A stretch of DNA of 64,000 nt from Maritimibacter alkaliphilus. Its GTDB lineage: Bacteria; Pseudomonadota; Alphaproteobacteria; Rhodobacterales; Rhodobacteraceae. The position numbers were made by a program, and so were the translations under genes. Under the pieces are notes generated by a model. It was not told the origin of the DNA and made no database searches. It saw only the letters and a list, made by a program, of their open reading frames with translations. Below are positions 42,463-50,990 of the stretch, piece after piece. The DNA is taken from the NCBI RefSeq assembly GCF_019801605.1, contig NZ_JAHVIT010000002.1:868001-932000 (forward strand), written 5' to 3'. Position 1 is the stretch's first letter. Every line of letters starts with the position of its first letter.

Positions 42463-43890
42463 TCAGATCATGCGGCGCAGCAGCCCGAGAAGCTGGCGCT
42501 TGCGCGGGGTCACCGGCGGCTCCATCAGGCGGCCCGCGTTCAGGCGCGGCTGGATCATCACCGGTTTCATGTGGCTGAAGATCTCGAAGCCCGCATCGCC
42601 GTGGTAGGCACCCTGACCGGAGGGGCCGATGCCGCCGAAGGGCAGCGTGTCGAAGGCCACGTGCAGCACGGTATCGTTCACCGTCACCCCGCCCGAGCGG
42701 CTCTGCGCCAGCCAGAGGTCGATCTCCTCGCGCCGGGTGCCGAAGACGTAGAGCGCCAGCGGCGCATCCCGGACCGCGACGAAGGTCAGCGCCTCCTCGG
42801 GCGTGTCATAGGGCACCACCGGGAGCAGCGGGCCGAAGATCTCCTCGCGCATGATCTGGAGACCCGGGTGGGGATCGACGACGATGGTGGGCGGGAACTT
42901 GTGCTGCTGCGCCGGGATCGCATCCGAGGGCAGGCGGATCACCTCGGCCCCCGAGGTCTCGGCCTCGTGCAGCATGCTGCGCAGCCGGTCCCGGTGCCGC
43001 GGCGTGATGATGGCGGCGAGGTCGGGGCTCGCCGCGCCCTCGGGATAGAGCGCGAGGAAGGCCGCCTCCAGCCGCCGTACGAAGCGCGCCATCTGCGGCC
43101 GGGGCACCAGCACGTAATCGGGCGCGACGCAGACCTGCCCGGCATTCACGCCCTTGCCCCATGCGATCCGCCGCGCCGCCCGGTCGAGATCGGCGGAGGG
43201 CGTCAGCACGGCGGGCGACTTGCCCCCCAGTTCCAGCGTGACGGGCGTCATGTTGCGGGCCGCGGCCTCGGCCACCTTGCGGCCCACGGCGGTGGAGCCG
43301 GTATAGAGCAGGTGATCGAAGGGCAGGGTGGTGAAGGCGGCGGCCTCCTCCGGCCCGCCCTGCAGGACGCAGACCTCCTCGGGGGTGAAATGCGTGGTGA
43401 TCGCCGCCTCCAGCGCGGCTGCGGTCTGCGGGGTCAGCTCCGAGGGTTTGACCATCGCCCTGTTGCCCGCCGCGAGGGCGGCGGCCAGCGGGGCCACGGC
43501 GAGGTAGACCGGGAAATTCCACGGCGCGAGGATGCCCACCACCCCGAGAGGCTGGGGCATAAGTCGCCCGCGCGCGGGCATCAGGTGCAGCGGCGCCCGC
43601 ACCTGCCGTGGCCGCATCCAGCGCCCCAGGCTGCGACGCGCGTGCCGTATCTCGCGCAGCGAGAGGGTGATGTCGAAAAGCTCGCAGTCGGCGGCGGGCC
43701 GGTAGGAAAAATCGCGGCTCATGGCGGCGATCAGCGCCGGGGCGGCCTCTGTCAGGGCGGTTTCGAGCCGGGTGAGGCGGTCGGCGCGCAGGGCGCGCGG
43801 CACCACGGGATCGGCCTGCGCTGCCGCGCGCTGGCTCGCAAAGATCGCCTCCATCACAGGGCGCGTGGCTGGTCGCAAGATCTGGTCCAT
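42463..43890 (-). CDS. Coniferyl-aldehyde-type NAD(P)-dependent aldehyde dehydrogenase
   Basis: A 475-residue aldehyde dehydrogenase. Asn125 (PWNFP), Glu220 (TLELGGKSP) and the catalytic Cys254 (NAGQVCVAPDYVLVP) are present. The GQVCVAPDYV motif and the short C-terminus are typical of coniferyl aldehyde dehydrogenase-like enzymes that oxidise aromatic or long-chain aldehydes to acids. It starts at 43890 with MDQILRPATRP; frames further upstream cross the repeat region. It lies downstream, on the same strand, of the quinone-detoxification genes with a 297-bp gap, so co-transcription is uncertain. Confidence 0.9.
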   Translation of the reverse strand: MDQILRPATRPVMEAIFASQRAAAQADPVVPRALRADRLTRLETALTEAAPALIAAMSRDFSYRPAADCELFDITLSLREIRHARRSLGRWMRPRQVRAPLHLMPARGRLMPQPLGVVGILAPWNFPVYLAVAPLAAALAAGNRAMVKPSELTPQTAAALEAAITTHFTPEEVCVLQGGPEEAAAFTTLPFDHLLYTGSTAVGRKVAEAAARNMTPVTLELGGKSPAVLTPSADLDRAARRIAWGKGVNAGQVCVAPDYVLVPRPQMARFVRRLEAAFLALYPEGAASPDLAAIITPRHRDRLRSMLHEAETSGAEVIRLPSDAIPAQQHKFPPTIVVDPHPGLQIMREEIFGPLLPVVPYDTPEEALTFVAVRDAPLALYVFGTRREEIDLWLAQSRSGGVTVNDTVLHVAFDTLPFGGIGPSGQGAYHGDAGFEIFSHMKPVMIQPRLNAGRLMEPPVTPRKRQLLGLLRRMI

Positions 43891-44132
43891 GGGCACAAAT
43901 CCGTCACGTGCAGTTGCAATGTCGTCTTGTCCCCTCGCGTTCAGCTTGTCAGCTTTGCCGCGCTGCGTCCAGTCGCACAGGGCGGAAAGGCGTGGAAAAT
44001 CCGGCATGACGGATGGATGCCGCGGGGCAGGGCAGTCGGCCCGGTGTGACGCGGTCGGGGCCGGCAGCCCCCGCGTGGCGCTGGCAGGGCAGCCCCGGCG
44101 CAGTCGCCGGGGCCGTCTGGGGAGGCCCGTGG

Positions 44133-44174
44133 AACAAGGTCGATGAAACAAGGCCGATGGATCAAGGACAGTGG
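44133..44174. repeat. Three imperfect 14-bp tandem repeats
   Basis: AACAAGGTCGATGA (44133-44146), AACAAGGCCGATGG (44147-44160) and ATCAAGGACAGTGG (44161-44174) follow head to tail. The first two differ at two positions; the third is more degenerate. They lie just after the glutathionyl-hydroquinone reductase stop (minus strand), in the 297-bp gap before the aldehyde dehydrogenase. Function unknown. Confidence 0.65.
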
Positions 44175-44187
44175 GGCTGGCCTGAGG

Positions 44188-45165
44188 TCAGGCGGCCTGT
44201 GCCGCGGCCAGCAGGCGATCCATCTCGGCGGGACCGCGGGCGACGATGCCCGTCGGGTTCAGCGCCTTGATCGAGTAGTAGCCCTGACGGATGTGGTCGA
44301 GGCTGACGGTGGAGGCCACGCCGGGGGTGTTCAGCATCCGCACCATGTGCCCGTGGAGCCCGGCATAATCCGCCAGTCGCCGCACGTTGCACTTGAAGAT
44401 GCCGTGGTAGGCCGCGTCGAAGCGGATCGAGGTGACAAAGACGCGGATGTCGGCCTCGGTCAACCGGTCGCCCAGCAGGAAGGGCCGCCGGTCGGAGAGC
44501 AGGTCTTCCAGCCGGTCCATCTCGGCGAAGAGCCCGTCGAGGGCTTCCTCGTAGGCTGCCTGGCTCGAGGCGAAGCCCGCCTTGTAGACGCCGTTGTTGT
44601 AGAGGTCGTAGGTCCGCGCGTTCAGCGTGTCGATCTCCTCGGCCAGATCGGCGGGGTAGAGCCGGTGATCGCTGTGCACCAGCCCCTCGAAGGCGGTGTC
44701 GAACATGCGCAGGATATCGGCGCTTTCGTTGTTTACCATCGTGCCGGTCTTCATGTCCCAGAGCACCGGAACCGTGGCTCGGCCGGTATAATGCGGATCG
44801 GCGTCGGTATAGAGCTGGTGCATGTAGGTCGCGCCAAGCTGCGGGTCCTCGTTGGCGCCGGGAAAGCCGCCGAATTTCCAGCCCTGATCGCTGAGCACCG
44901 GGTTCACGACGCTCACCGGGATGACGCCGTCGAGGCTCTTCAGCTTGCGGGCGATCAGCGTGCGCGAGGCCCAGGGGCAGATCAGCGCGACGTAGAGCCG
45001 GTAGCGCCCGGCTTCGGCCTTGAAGCCGCCCGTGCCGGTCGGGCCGGCGCTGCCGTCCGGGGTGATCCAGTTGCGGAAGCTCGACACCTGCCGCACGAAA
45101 CGGCCCTTGTCGTCGGCCTTCTGCACGGGCTGCCAGTCTGCGGTCCATTTTCCATCGACGAGCAT
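44188..45165 (-). CDS. Glutathionyl-hydroquinone reductase (Xi-class GST, YqjG-like)
   Basis: A 325-residue protein with a thioredoxin-like N-domain containing the Xi-class active site Cys63-Pro-Trp-Ala66 (ALICPWASRT) and an all-helical C-domain (NGVYKAGFASSQAAYEEA, FLLGDRLTEADIRVFVTSIRFD, YYSIKALNPTGIVARGP). Enzymes of this class use Cys63 to reduce glutathionyl-hydroquinones, releasing hydroquinone and oxidised glutathione. Cytoplasmic. It starts 1 bp after the stop of the VOC dioxygenase-like gene, so the two are translationally coupled. Confidence 0.93.
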   Translation of the reverse strand: MLVDGKWTADWQPVQKADDKGRFVRQVSSFRNWITPDGSAGPTGTGGFKAEAGRYRLYVALICPWASRTLIARKLKSLDGVIPVSVVNPVLSDQGWKFGGFPGANEDPQLGATYMHQLYTDADPHYTGRATVPVLWDMKTGTMVNNESADILRMFDTAFEGLVHSDHRLYPADLAEEIDTLNARTYDLYNNGVYKAGFASSQAAYEEALDGLFAEMDRLEDLLSDRRPFLLGDRLTEADIRVFVTSIRFDAAYHGIFKCNVRRLADYAGLHGHMVRMLNTPGVASTVSLDHIRQGYYSIKALNPTGIVARGPAEMDRLLAAAQAA

Positions 45166-45166
45166 C

Positions 45167-45991
45167 TCAGCCCTCCTTTTTCTCGGTCAGGGTGAAGGTC
45201 AGGCCCCAGGGATCGGTGACCCCGGCATCCGCCTCTGCGCCGGCACGGGTGCGGATCTTCGCGATCTCCGCGCTGTCACCGAGGATCTCGACACCGCTCA
45301 GCCCGGCCATGCCCGGGGTCCGGGCCTTTGCGCCGCGGCTGTTCCAGATGTTGGTGGCAAGGTGGTGGTGATAGCCGCCCGAGCCGTAGAAGAGCGCGCC
45401 CGGGTAGTGGCTGGACACCGGGAAGCCCAGCGTCCCGGCATAGAAGCTTTCGGCCTCGGCGAGGGTGCCGGTCTGCAGGTGGACGTGGCCCACCACGGTG
45501 CCTTCGGGCGCGCCGGTCCAGCCTTTGCGGGCCGAGGAGGCGAGGCTTTGCACATCCAGCGGATCGGTGGACATCTCCACCTCGCCGCCGTTCAGGATCC
45601 ACTGGCTGCGGGGCCGGTCGATGTAGATCTCGACGCCGTTGCCTTCCGGATCGCCGAGGTAGATCGCCTCGGAGACGAGGTGATCGGCGGTGCCCTGCAC
45701 GGGGAAGCGCTTCTCGACCACGTATTGCACCCATGCGCCGAGGTCGGCGCGCTGCGGCAGCAGGAAGGCGGTGTGGAAGAGACCGGCCTCGCGCGGGGCA
45801 TTCGGTCTGGCGGCCTTGTCCTGCCGCAGGTCCAGCAGCACGGTGTCGCCCGCGCCGTAGAGAGCCTGCTCGCCGTCGCCGGAGAGCCGTTCGAGGCCCA
45901 GCACGTCGGCGTAGAAGCGGCCGACCTTCTTCAGGTCGCGGACGGTCAGCGTCACGCGGCCGATTTCAAGCGGTGCGGTAGCGGTGGACAT
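45167..45991 (-). CDS. VOC-superfamily extradiol dioxygenase-like protein (CatE-like)
   Basis: A 274-residue protein with two vicinal-oxygen-chelate modules: EIGRVTLTVRDLKKVGRFYADVLGLE at the N-terminus and VGHVHLQTGTLAEAESFYAGTLGF in the second half. Candidate Fe/metal ligands are the His of LFHTAF, the His of VGHVHL and the Glu of GVEIYIDRP. The YHHHLATNIW segment is typical of Bacillus CatE/MhqE-like thiol-dependent dioxygenases that act on catechol or hydroquinone. The ATG at 45991 follows GGAGACCCGAG. Coupled to the downstream glutathionyl-hydroquinone reductase gene. Confidence 0.9.
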   Translation of the reverse strand: MSTATAPLEIGRVTLTVRDLKKVGRFYADVLGLERLSGDGEQALYGAGDTVLLDLRQDKAARPNAPREAGLFHTAFLLPQRADLGAWVQYVVEKRFPVQGTADHLVSEAIYLGDPEGNGVEIYIDRPRSQWILNGGEVEMSTDPLDVQSLASSARKGWTGAPEGTVVGHVHLQTGTLAEAESFYAGTLGFPVSSHYPGALFYGSGGYHHHLATNIWNSRGAKARTPGMAGLSGVEILGDSAEIAKIRTRAGAEADAGVTDPWGLTFTLTEKKEG

Positions 45992-46101
45992 CTCGGGTCT
46001 CCTCGAAAAGGCGGGTGCCGGGCGATGGCCCGGACACCCTGTCATACTCTGCCCCGGTGCGCGGGGACTTTCGTTGAAGCTTTGCCAGCCCTGTCGCGGG
46101 G

Positions 46102-46509
46102 TCAGGCTGTGGGCAGCGTCGGCTTGAGCGCCTTTGCCCCGTCGCCGATCAGCGCGATGGCCAGCTGCACGAGGCCCCACATCACCGGGTATTCCCAGCC
46201 GCCGTTCTCGTTCGCCCAGCCGAAGCCGTTGGGCAGGTGGGCGGTGATGGCCGCGCCGAAGAGCACGAAGGCCAGCACGAAGGAAACGGCGCGGGCATAG
46301 AGGCCGAGGATCAGGGCCACGCCGCCGGCGATCTCGAGGATCATGGTGACGATGCCGAGCCAGCCGGGCAGGCCGAGCGACTGGAAGAAGCCCATCGTGC
46401 CGGCGGGGGTGAAGACCAGCAGCTTGGTCAGGCCGTGGACGAGGAAGAGCACACCGGTGGTGATGCGCAGGAGGAGGATGCCGTAAGGGGCGAGCTTGGT
46501 ATCGATCAT
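46102..46509 (-). CDS. DoxX-family membrane protein (CatD/YqjF-like)
   Basis: A 135-residue protein with four membrane segments (about 10-28, 43-62, 68-90, 104-122). GILLLRITTGVLFLVHGLTKLLVF, the GTMGFFQSLGLPGWLGI loop and LPNGFGWANENGGWEYPVMW are DoxX-family features. DoxX proteins sit beside quinone- or catechol-handling enzymes in several bacteria (CatD with CatE in Bacillus, YqjF with YqjG in E. coli). Ribosome-binding site CAAGGAGAG precedes the ATG. First gene of the operon, divergent from the LysR gene; 110 bp separate it from the VOC gene. Confidence 0.9.
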   Translation of the reverse strand: MIDTKLAPYGILLLRITTGVLFLVHGLTKLLVFTPAGTMGFFQSLGLPGWLGIVTMILEIAGGVALILGLYARAVSFVLAFVLFGAAITAHLPNGFGWANENGGWEYPVMWGLVQLAIALIGDGAKALKPTLPTA

Positions 46510-46637
46510 GGGTCTCTCCTTGGGACGGCCGCCGCGCGGCCCGGTCCGGATCGGGGTCAGTCTGGCACCGGCCGCAGGGCCCGTGCTGTTGAGGGCAATA
46601 TGCGCCTTGCTCTTTCCCAACGAAATGGAGAATGTGT

Positions 46638-46649
46638 GGAATAACTTCC
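46638..46649. promoter_or_regulatory. Palindrome in LysR-DoxX divergent region
   Basis: GGAA-TAAC-TTCC, a 4+4 palindrome extended by TGG and CCA-like flanks, lies 20 bp before the LysR gene start and 128 bp before the DoxX start, within an AT-richer stretch (46611-46669). A second TTCC-containing half lies at 46659-46662. This arrangement fits a LysR recall/activation site controlling both genes. Confidence 0.45.
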
Positions 46650-46669
46650 CATAGGGTGTTCCGAATAGC

Positions 46670-47569
46670 ATGGATATCAGCGATCAGGTGCGGGCCTTCG
46701 TGGCCACCGTTCAAACCGGCTCCTTCACCGGGGCGGCAGAACGGATGGGCATCTCCAACCGGCTGACCTCCAAGTACGTGGCCGAGCTGGAGCAGAGGCT
46801 GGGCGTGCGGCTGCTGCAACGCACCACCCGCAAGGTCGGGCTGACGCCCGCCGGCGAGCAGCTGATGGCCCGCGCCCCGGCCTGGCTGGAGGAGATGGAG
46901 GAGATGCTGGGCGCGGTCTCGGAGGAGACGCGGGGCTTTTCCGGTACGCTGCGGATCTCTGCCCCCGTGACCTTCGGAGAGGTATTCGTCACCGACCTGC
47001 TGCGCCAGTTCTCGGCCCCGCACCCGGAGCTGCGGATCGACCTGCGGCTGTCGGATGCCTTTGTCGACCTCGCCTCCGCCGGGATCGACCTCGCCTTCCG
47101 GGTGGGCACGCCGACGGCGACCTCCGTCGTGGCCCGCAAGCTGGGGGAGATCCGCTCCGTCATGGCGGCGGCGCCGGCCTATCTCGCGCGGCAGGGCCGG
47201 CCGGGGCAGCCCGGGGACCTGCGTGACCATGCCTGCATCCTCGACACCAACCGGCGCAGCGGCACGCACTGGACCCTGCACCCGAAGGGCCAGCCGGAGG
47301 CGCCCGCCTCCATCGAGGTGCCGGGCCGCTTCATGGTGAACAGCGCCCGCATCGCCCGCGATCTCGCGGTCTGCGGCGAGGGCATCGTCTTTGCGCCGGA
47401 GTTCATCCTGCGCGACGATCTGAGGGAGGGGCGGCTGGTGCCCCTGCTGGAGGAGTACGACTCGCCCACATCGCCCCTCAGCGCGGTCTATCTTGAGGGC
47501 GCGCGCCTGCCGCGCAAGGTCCGGGCCCTGATCGATTTTTCGGTCAGCTACGCCCGCGAGCGGCTTTGA
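46670..47569 (+). CDS. LysR-family transcriptional regulator
   Basis: A 299-residue protein with a LysR winged helix-turn-helix (DISDQVRAFVATVQTGSFTGAAERMGISNRLTSKYVAELEQRLGVRLLQRTTRK, residues 2-54) and the effector domain from about residue 90. It is divergent from the DoxX-VOC-GHR operon and is probably its regulator, comparable to E. coli YhaJ, which controls yqjF in response to quinone-type metabolites. The ATG at 46670 has only a weak ribosome-binding sequence. A hairpin ends its transcript region at 47587-47611. Confidence 0.92.
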   Translation: MDISDQVRAFVATVQTGSFTGAAERMGISNRLTSKYVAELEQRLGVRLLQRTTRKVGLTPAGEQLMARAPAWLEEMEEMLGAVSEETRGFSGTLRISAPVTFGEVFVTDLLRQFSAPHPELRIDLRLSDAFVDLASAGIDLAFRVGTPTATSVVARKLGEIRSVMAAAPAYLARQGRPGQPGDLRDHACILDTNRRSGTHWTLHPKGQPEAPASIEVPGRFMVNSARIARDLAVCGEGIVFAPEFILRDDLREGRLVPLLEEYDSPTSPLSAVYLEGARLPRKVRALIDFSVSYARERL

Positions 47570-47586
47570 CCGGGGCAGGGCAGGCG

Positions 47587-47611
47587 GGCCACGTCCCGGT
47601 TCCGGGTGGCC
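47587..47611 (+). terminator. Hairpin after LysR gene
   Basis: GGCC-A...T-GGCC arms plus an inner CCCGG/CCGGG stem form a bulged hairpin 18 bp after the LysR stop. It has no U-tract (CTGCAAGAAAA follows), so termination is uncertain. Confidence 0.4.
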
Positions 47612-47645
47612 TGCAAGAAAATATCCGTCCAGACGCATTTTTCGG

Positions 47646-47670
47646 GGAACCGGATCGAACCTGCGGCGTT
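47646..47670 (+). promoter_or_regulatory. EcfG-type general-stress promoter match
   Basis: GGAAC (47646-47650), 16 bases, CGTT (47667-47670) is a perfect match to the GGAAC-N16/17-CGTT consensus of the alphaproteobacterial general-stress sigma factor EcfG. It ends 50 bp before the heme oxygenase start, in the right orientation to transcribe the heme oxygenase-bacteriophytochrome pair. No sigma-70-like pair is as convincing in this 150-bp gap. Confidence 0.6.
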
Positions 47671-47720
47671 TACGCGGGAGTGCCCCACCAGAAGGGCCTT
47701 CGACAGCTGGAGCGTAAGAT

Positions 47721-48305
47721 TTGATCACCCCCCGACGGCGCGCCCCCCGCAAAGAGGCCGCCAACCTGCGAGACGCGCTGCGCCTGCACACCACGGATGT
47801 TCACGAGGCGCTCGATGCGCGCCTCTCGACGCTCGACCTGACGTCCCCCGAGGGGCGCCGCCCTTTTTCCCGAATTCAGCTGCGCGCCTACCTGGGTCTT
47901 GCTGCCGCCTGTCAGGGCGAGGCGGCCGAGGCCACGGCGCAGCTCTCTCTCGTGATCGACGCGCTTCAGGCCGACCTGGGACGCGACGCCTGCGCCATGT
48001 CCCCGCCGCTGCTGCGCCCGGCGCTCTGCCCCGATGCGGTGGCCTATGTCACGCTGGGCTCGCAGCTGGGGCTCGCCGTGCTGCGCCGGGGCGTGCCCGA
48101 GGAGGACCGCGCCGGTCTCTTCGCGCTGACGCCTGACACCGTGGCCTGGCGGGCCTTCTGCGAACGGATGCGCGACACCTCCCCCGAGGGTCCCGCCGCC
48201 GAACAGGTTCTGGACGACGCCATCGGCGCCTTCCGGGTTTTCGACGAGGCAACCCGCGTCGAGCTTCTCTCCCATAACGAAAAGATCCAGCGACCGATTT
48301 CATGA
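47721..48305 (+). CDS. bphO: Heme oxygenase supplying biliverdin
   Basis: A 194-residue biliverdin-producing heme oxygenase homologue. ALRLHTTDVHEALDARL carries the likely proximal heme His, and YVTLGSQLGLAVL is the distal-helix glycine motif. It cleaves heme to biliverdin, Fe2+ and CO, providing the chromophore for the phytochrome encoded next. The TTG at 47721 is used as start because GGAG lies eight bases upstream and no better ATG precedes the conserved region. Its stop overlaps the phytochrome start (ATGA), a strong sign of coupling. Confidence 0.85.
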   Translation: MITPRRRAPRKEAANLRDALRLHTTDVHEALDARLSTLDLTSPEGRRPFSRIQLRAYLGLAAACQGEAAEATAQLSLVIDALQADLGRDACAMSPPLLRPALCPDAVAYVTLGSQLGLAVLRRGVPEEDRAGLFALTPDTVAWRAFCERMRDTSPEGPAAEQVLDDAIGAFRVFDEATRVELLSHNEKIQRPIS

Positions 48306-50887
48306 CGGACCCCTTCATCTCGACCGACACGCCCGTGGATCTGACGAACTGCGACCGGGAGCCGATCCACATCCTCGGCAACGTCCAGAGCTTCGGCGCC
48401 CTGATCGCCATCTCCGCCGACTGGATCGTGCGCCACGTCTCCGCCAACAGCGCCGAGGTGCTGGGCTTTACGCCGGAGGAGATCATCGGCCGGCCGCTCG
48501 GGGACTTCCTGCCGCGCGCCACGCTCGCCCGCTTGCGCGAGAAGCTGAGCGGCGCCTCCCACGAGCATTCCATCGGGCGGATCTTCGGCTTCGATGTCTT
48601 CGAGAACGGCACCTACTACGACATCAGCGCGCATCAGTCCGGCCTGAGCTTCATCTTCGAGTTCGAGGCCAAGTCGCGCGGCAACGATCATGACGAACTG
48701 GCCATGGTCACCCCGATGCTGAAGCGGGTCGCGGCACAAACCGACCTGCAGAGCGGGGCCGAGGTCGCGGCGGAGCAGCTGCGCGAGCTGACCGGCTTCG
48801 ACCGGGTCATGGTGTACCAGTTCGGCCCCGAAGGCGACGGCACGGTGATCGCCGAGGCCAAGGACAGTCAGGACAGCGAGAGCTACCTCGGGCTGCATTT
48901 CCCGGCCTCCGACATCCCCCGTCAGGCGCGCGCGCTCTACAAGCGCAGCCTGCTGCGGCTGATCTCGGACGTGGATGACACGGTGGCGCCGATCGTGCCG
49001 CAGGTCAGCCCCGAGGGCACGCCGCTGGACCTGTCGCTGGCGGTGACGCGGGCGGTCTCGCCCATTCACCTCGAATACCTGCGCAACATGAAGGTGCGGG
49101 CCTCGATGTCCGTCTCCATCGTGATCCGGGGCGAGCTCTGGGGGCTGATGGCCTGCCACCACCGCGCGCCACTCTACATCGACTACGAACGCCGCACCGC
49201 GATCGAGCTTCTGGCGCAGTTCTACGCCTACGAGGTCGAGCGGCAGGAGAGCCGCGCCGCGAGCGAGACCTCGGGCAACGCCCAGAAGCTGCATGACCGG
49301 CTGATGATGCGCATGTCCTCGGGCGAGAGCCTCGGCGATGCCTTCCCGGCCATCGCGCGCGAGATCGGCAAGGTGATCCCCCATGACGGCATCGCGCTCT
49401 ACAGCGACGGGGAATACATCGGCGAGGGCAAGATCCCCGAAAAGGCCGATTTCGAGGTCATCGCCCGGTTCCTGAACACCTCCGCCGCTTCGCGGGTCTA
49501 TGCCACGGACAACCTGCTGGCACGGCTGCCGTCGATGGAGCACGTGGTGGACCGCTGTGCGGGCATCCTCGCGATCCCGGTGTCGCGCCGGCCGCGCGAC
49601 TACATCGTTCTCTTCCGGACCGAGGTCGCGCAGCAGGTGAACTGGGCCGGCAACCCGAACAAGCCGGTCGAGGTCGGCGCGTTCGGCACACGGCTGACCC
49701 CGCGCAAGAGCTTCGAGCTCTGGCAGGAGGATGTGCGCAACCGGTCCGAGCAATGGTCGCCCGCCGCGCTGCGCGCCGCCGAGGCGATCCGCATCACGCT
49801 GCTGGAGGTCGTGCTGAAGCTGGCGGACGAGGTGAATGCCGAGCGCAAGCGCGCACAGGACCAGCAGGAACTGCTGATCGCCGAGCTGAACCACCGGGTG
49901 CGCAACGTTCTTGGCCTGATCCGCTCGCTGGTGGCGCAGTCGCGCAAGACGGCCACCTCGTTGCAGGAATTCACCGCCGCCGTCGACGGGCGCGTCCATG
50001 CGCTTGCGCAGGCCCATGACCAGCTGACCAACACCGAGTTCCGTCCCGTGGCCTTCCGCGAATTGCTGCGCGTGGAACTGGAGGCCTATATCGCGGGCGA
50101 CGAGAGCCGGGTGGAGATCACCGGCCAGCCGATCCTTCTGGCGCCCGAGGCCTATGCCACCATGGCACTGGTGTTCCATGAGCTGGTGACCAACTCGGTC
50201 AAGTACGGCGCGCTGTCGGTGCCGACCGGTCTGGTGCGGGTGGACGTTGAGCAGAGCGGCGACGGCTTCTGGCAGATCCGCTGGAGCGAGAGCGGCGGCC
50301 CCGCCGTGCGCCCGCCGGAGCGGCGCGGCTTCGGCACTACGATCATCGAGAAGTCGATCCCCTTCGAACTGAACGGGCAGGCGAAGACCGATTTCGCGGT
50401 GACCGGCCTGCGGGCGGAGTTCATCGTGCCCGAACGCTACATCACCGCCGAGCCGCGCCAGATCGAGGTGGGCGGCAGCGACCTGCAGGCCGCGCCCGCG
50501 CAGGATGCGCCGGACCGGCTGTCGGGGCTGGCGCTGGTGGTTGAGGACAACATGATCATCGCCATGGACGCGGCGGATATCCTCACCGACCTCGGGGCCG
50601 ACCGGGTGCTGACCGCCTCCAGCGTCAACGAGGCGCTGCGGATGATCGAGGCCAACACGCTGTCCATCGCCGTGCTGGACGTGCACCTCGGCTCGGAGAC
50701 GAGCCTGAATGTGGCCCGGAAGCTGGACGCGCGGAACATCCCCTTCATCCTCGCCAGTGGCTACGGCAGCAGCTCGGACTCGCTGGGCCAGTATCCGCCG
50801 GCGCCGGTGATCAACAAACCCTTCACGGTCGAGACCCTGTCCCGCGCCGTGCTCAGGGTGCAGCAGGGCGCGACCGGCCCGGTGTAA
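48302..50887 (+). CDS. bphP: Bacteriophytochrome HWE histidine kinase with C-terminal receiver domain
   Basis: An 861-residue red/far-red photoreceptor. The order is PAS (about 20-120) with chromophore Cys17, GAF (about 140-310) with PASDIP (201-206), PHY (about 325-500) with tongue PRKSF (467-471), HWE kinase (520-715; His531 in LNHRVRN, W-x-E at Trp661-Glu663) and a receiver domain (742-855; Asp793, Lys839). Biliverdin binds covalently to Cys17. HWE kinase plus fused receiver is the layout of Agrobacterium Agp2 (a bathy phytochrome); whether this one is bathy cannot be told. It probably signals to general-stress or light-adaptation pathways. Co-transcribed with bphO. Confidence 0.95.
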   Translation: MTDPFISTDTPVDLTNCDREPIHILGNVQSFGALIAISADWIVRHVSANSAEVLGFTPEEIIGRPLGDFLPRATLARLREKLSGASHEHSIGRIFGFDVFENGTYYDISAHQSGLSFIFEFEAKSRGNDHDELAMVTPMLKRVAAQTDLQSGAEVAAEQLRELTGFDRVMVYQFGPEGDGTVIAEAKDSQDSESYLGLHFPASDIPRQARALYKRSLLRLISDVDDTVAPIVPQVSPEGTPLDLSLAVTRAVSPIHLEYLRNMKVRASMSVSIVIRGELWGLMACHHRAPLYIDYERRTAIELLAQFYAYEVERQESRAASETSGNAQKLHDRLMMRMSSGESLGDAFPAIAREIGKVIPHDGIALYSDGEYIGEGKIPEKADFEVIARFLNTSAASRVYATDNLLARLPSMEHVVDRCAGILAIPVSRRPRDYIVLFRTEVAQQVNWAGNPNKPVEVGAFGTRLTPRKSFELWQEDVRNRSEQWSPAALRAAEAIRITLLEVVLKLADEVNAERKRAQDQQELLIAELNHRVRNVLGLIRSLVAQSRKTATSLQEFTAAVDGRVHALAQAHDQLTNTEFRPVAFRELLRVELEAYIAGDESRVEITGQPILLAPEAYATMALVFHELVTNSVKYGALSVPTGLVRVDVEQSGDGFWQIRWSESGGPAVRPPERRGFGTTIIEKSIPFELNGQAKTDFAVTGLRAEFIVPERYITAEPRQIEVGGSDLQAAPAQDAPDRLSGLALVVEDNMIIAMDAADILTDLGADRVLTASSVNEALRMIEANTLSIAVLDVHLGSETSLNVARKLDARNIPFILASGYGSSSDSLGQYPPAPVINKPFTVETLSRAVLRVQQGATGPV

Positions 50888-50925
50888 GCGGCGCCTGATG
50901 TCCCTTCGGCTCTTGTCTGTCTGAC

Positions 50926-50944
50926 GCCCGCCCCCGGGGCGGGC
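50926..50944. terminator. GC-rich hairpin between convergent genes
   Basis: GCCCGCC-CCCGG-GGCGGGC is a perfect 7-bp stem between the phytochrome stop (50887) and the ureohydrolase stop (50991). It can fold in transcripts from both directions. No U-tract on either side. Confidence 0.5.
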
Positions 50945-50990
50945 GCAGATCAGGCGCAAATCTGGCCGGACCCCGACGCGCCACCGTGCC

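Noticed and set aside
45992-47794. Long minus-strand extension upstream of the VOC gene, across DoxX and LysR
   Set aside because: It is antisense to the LysR gene and overlaps the DoxX gene in another frame. The VOC N-terminus with its ribosome-binding site is at 45991.
48044-50959. A minus-strand open frame of about 970 codons opposite bphP
   Set aside because: The plus-strand frame carries complete phytochrome, kinase and receiver motifs; the antisense product is His/Arg-rich without a domain.
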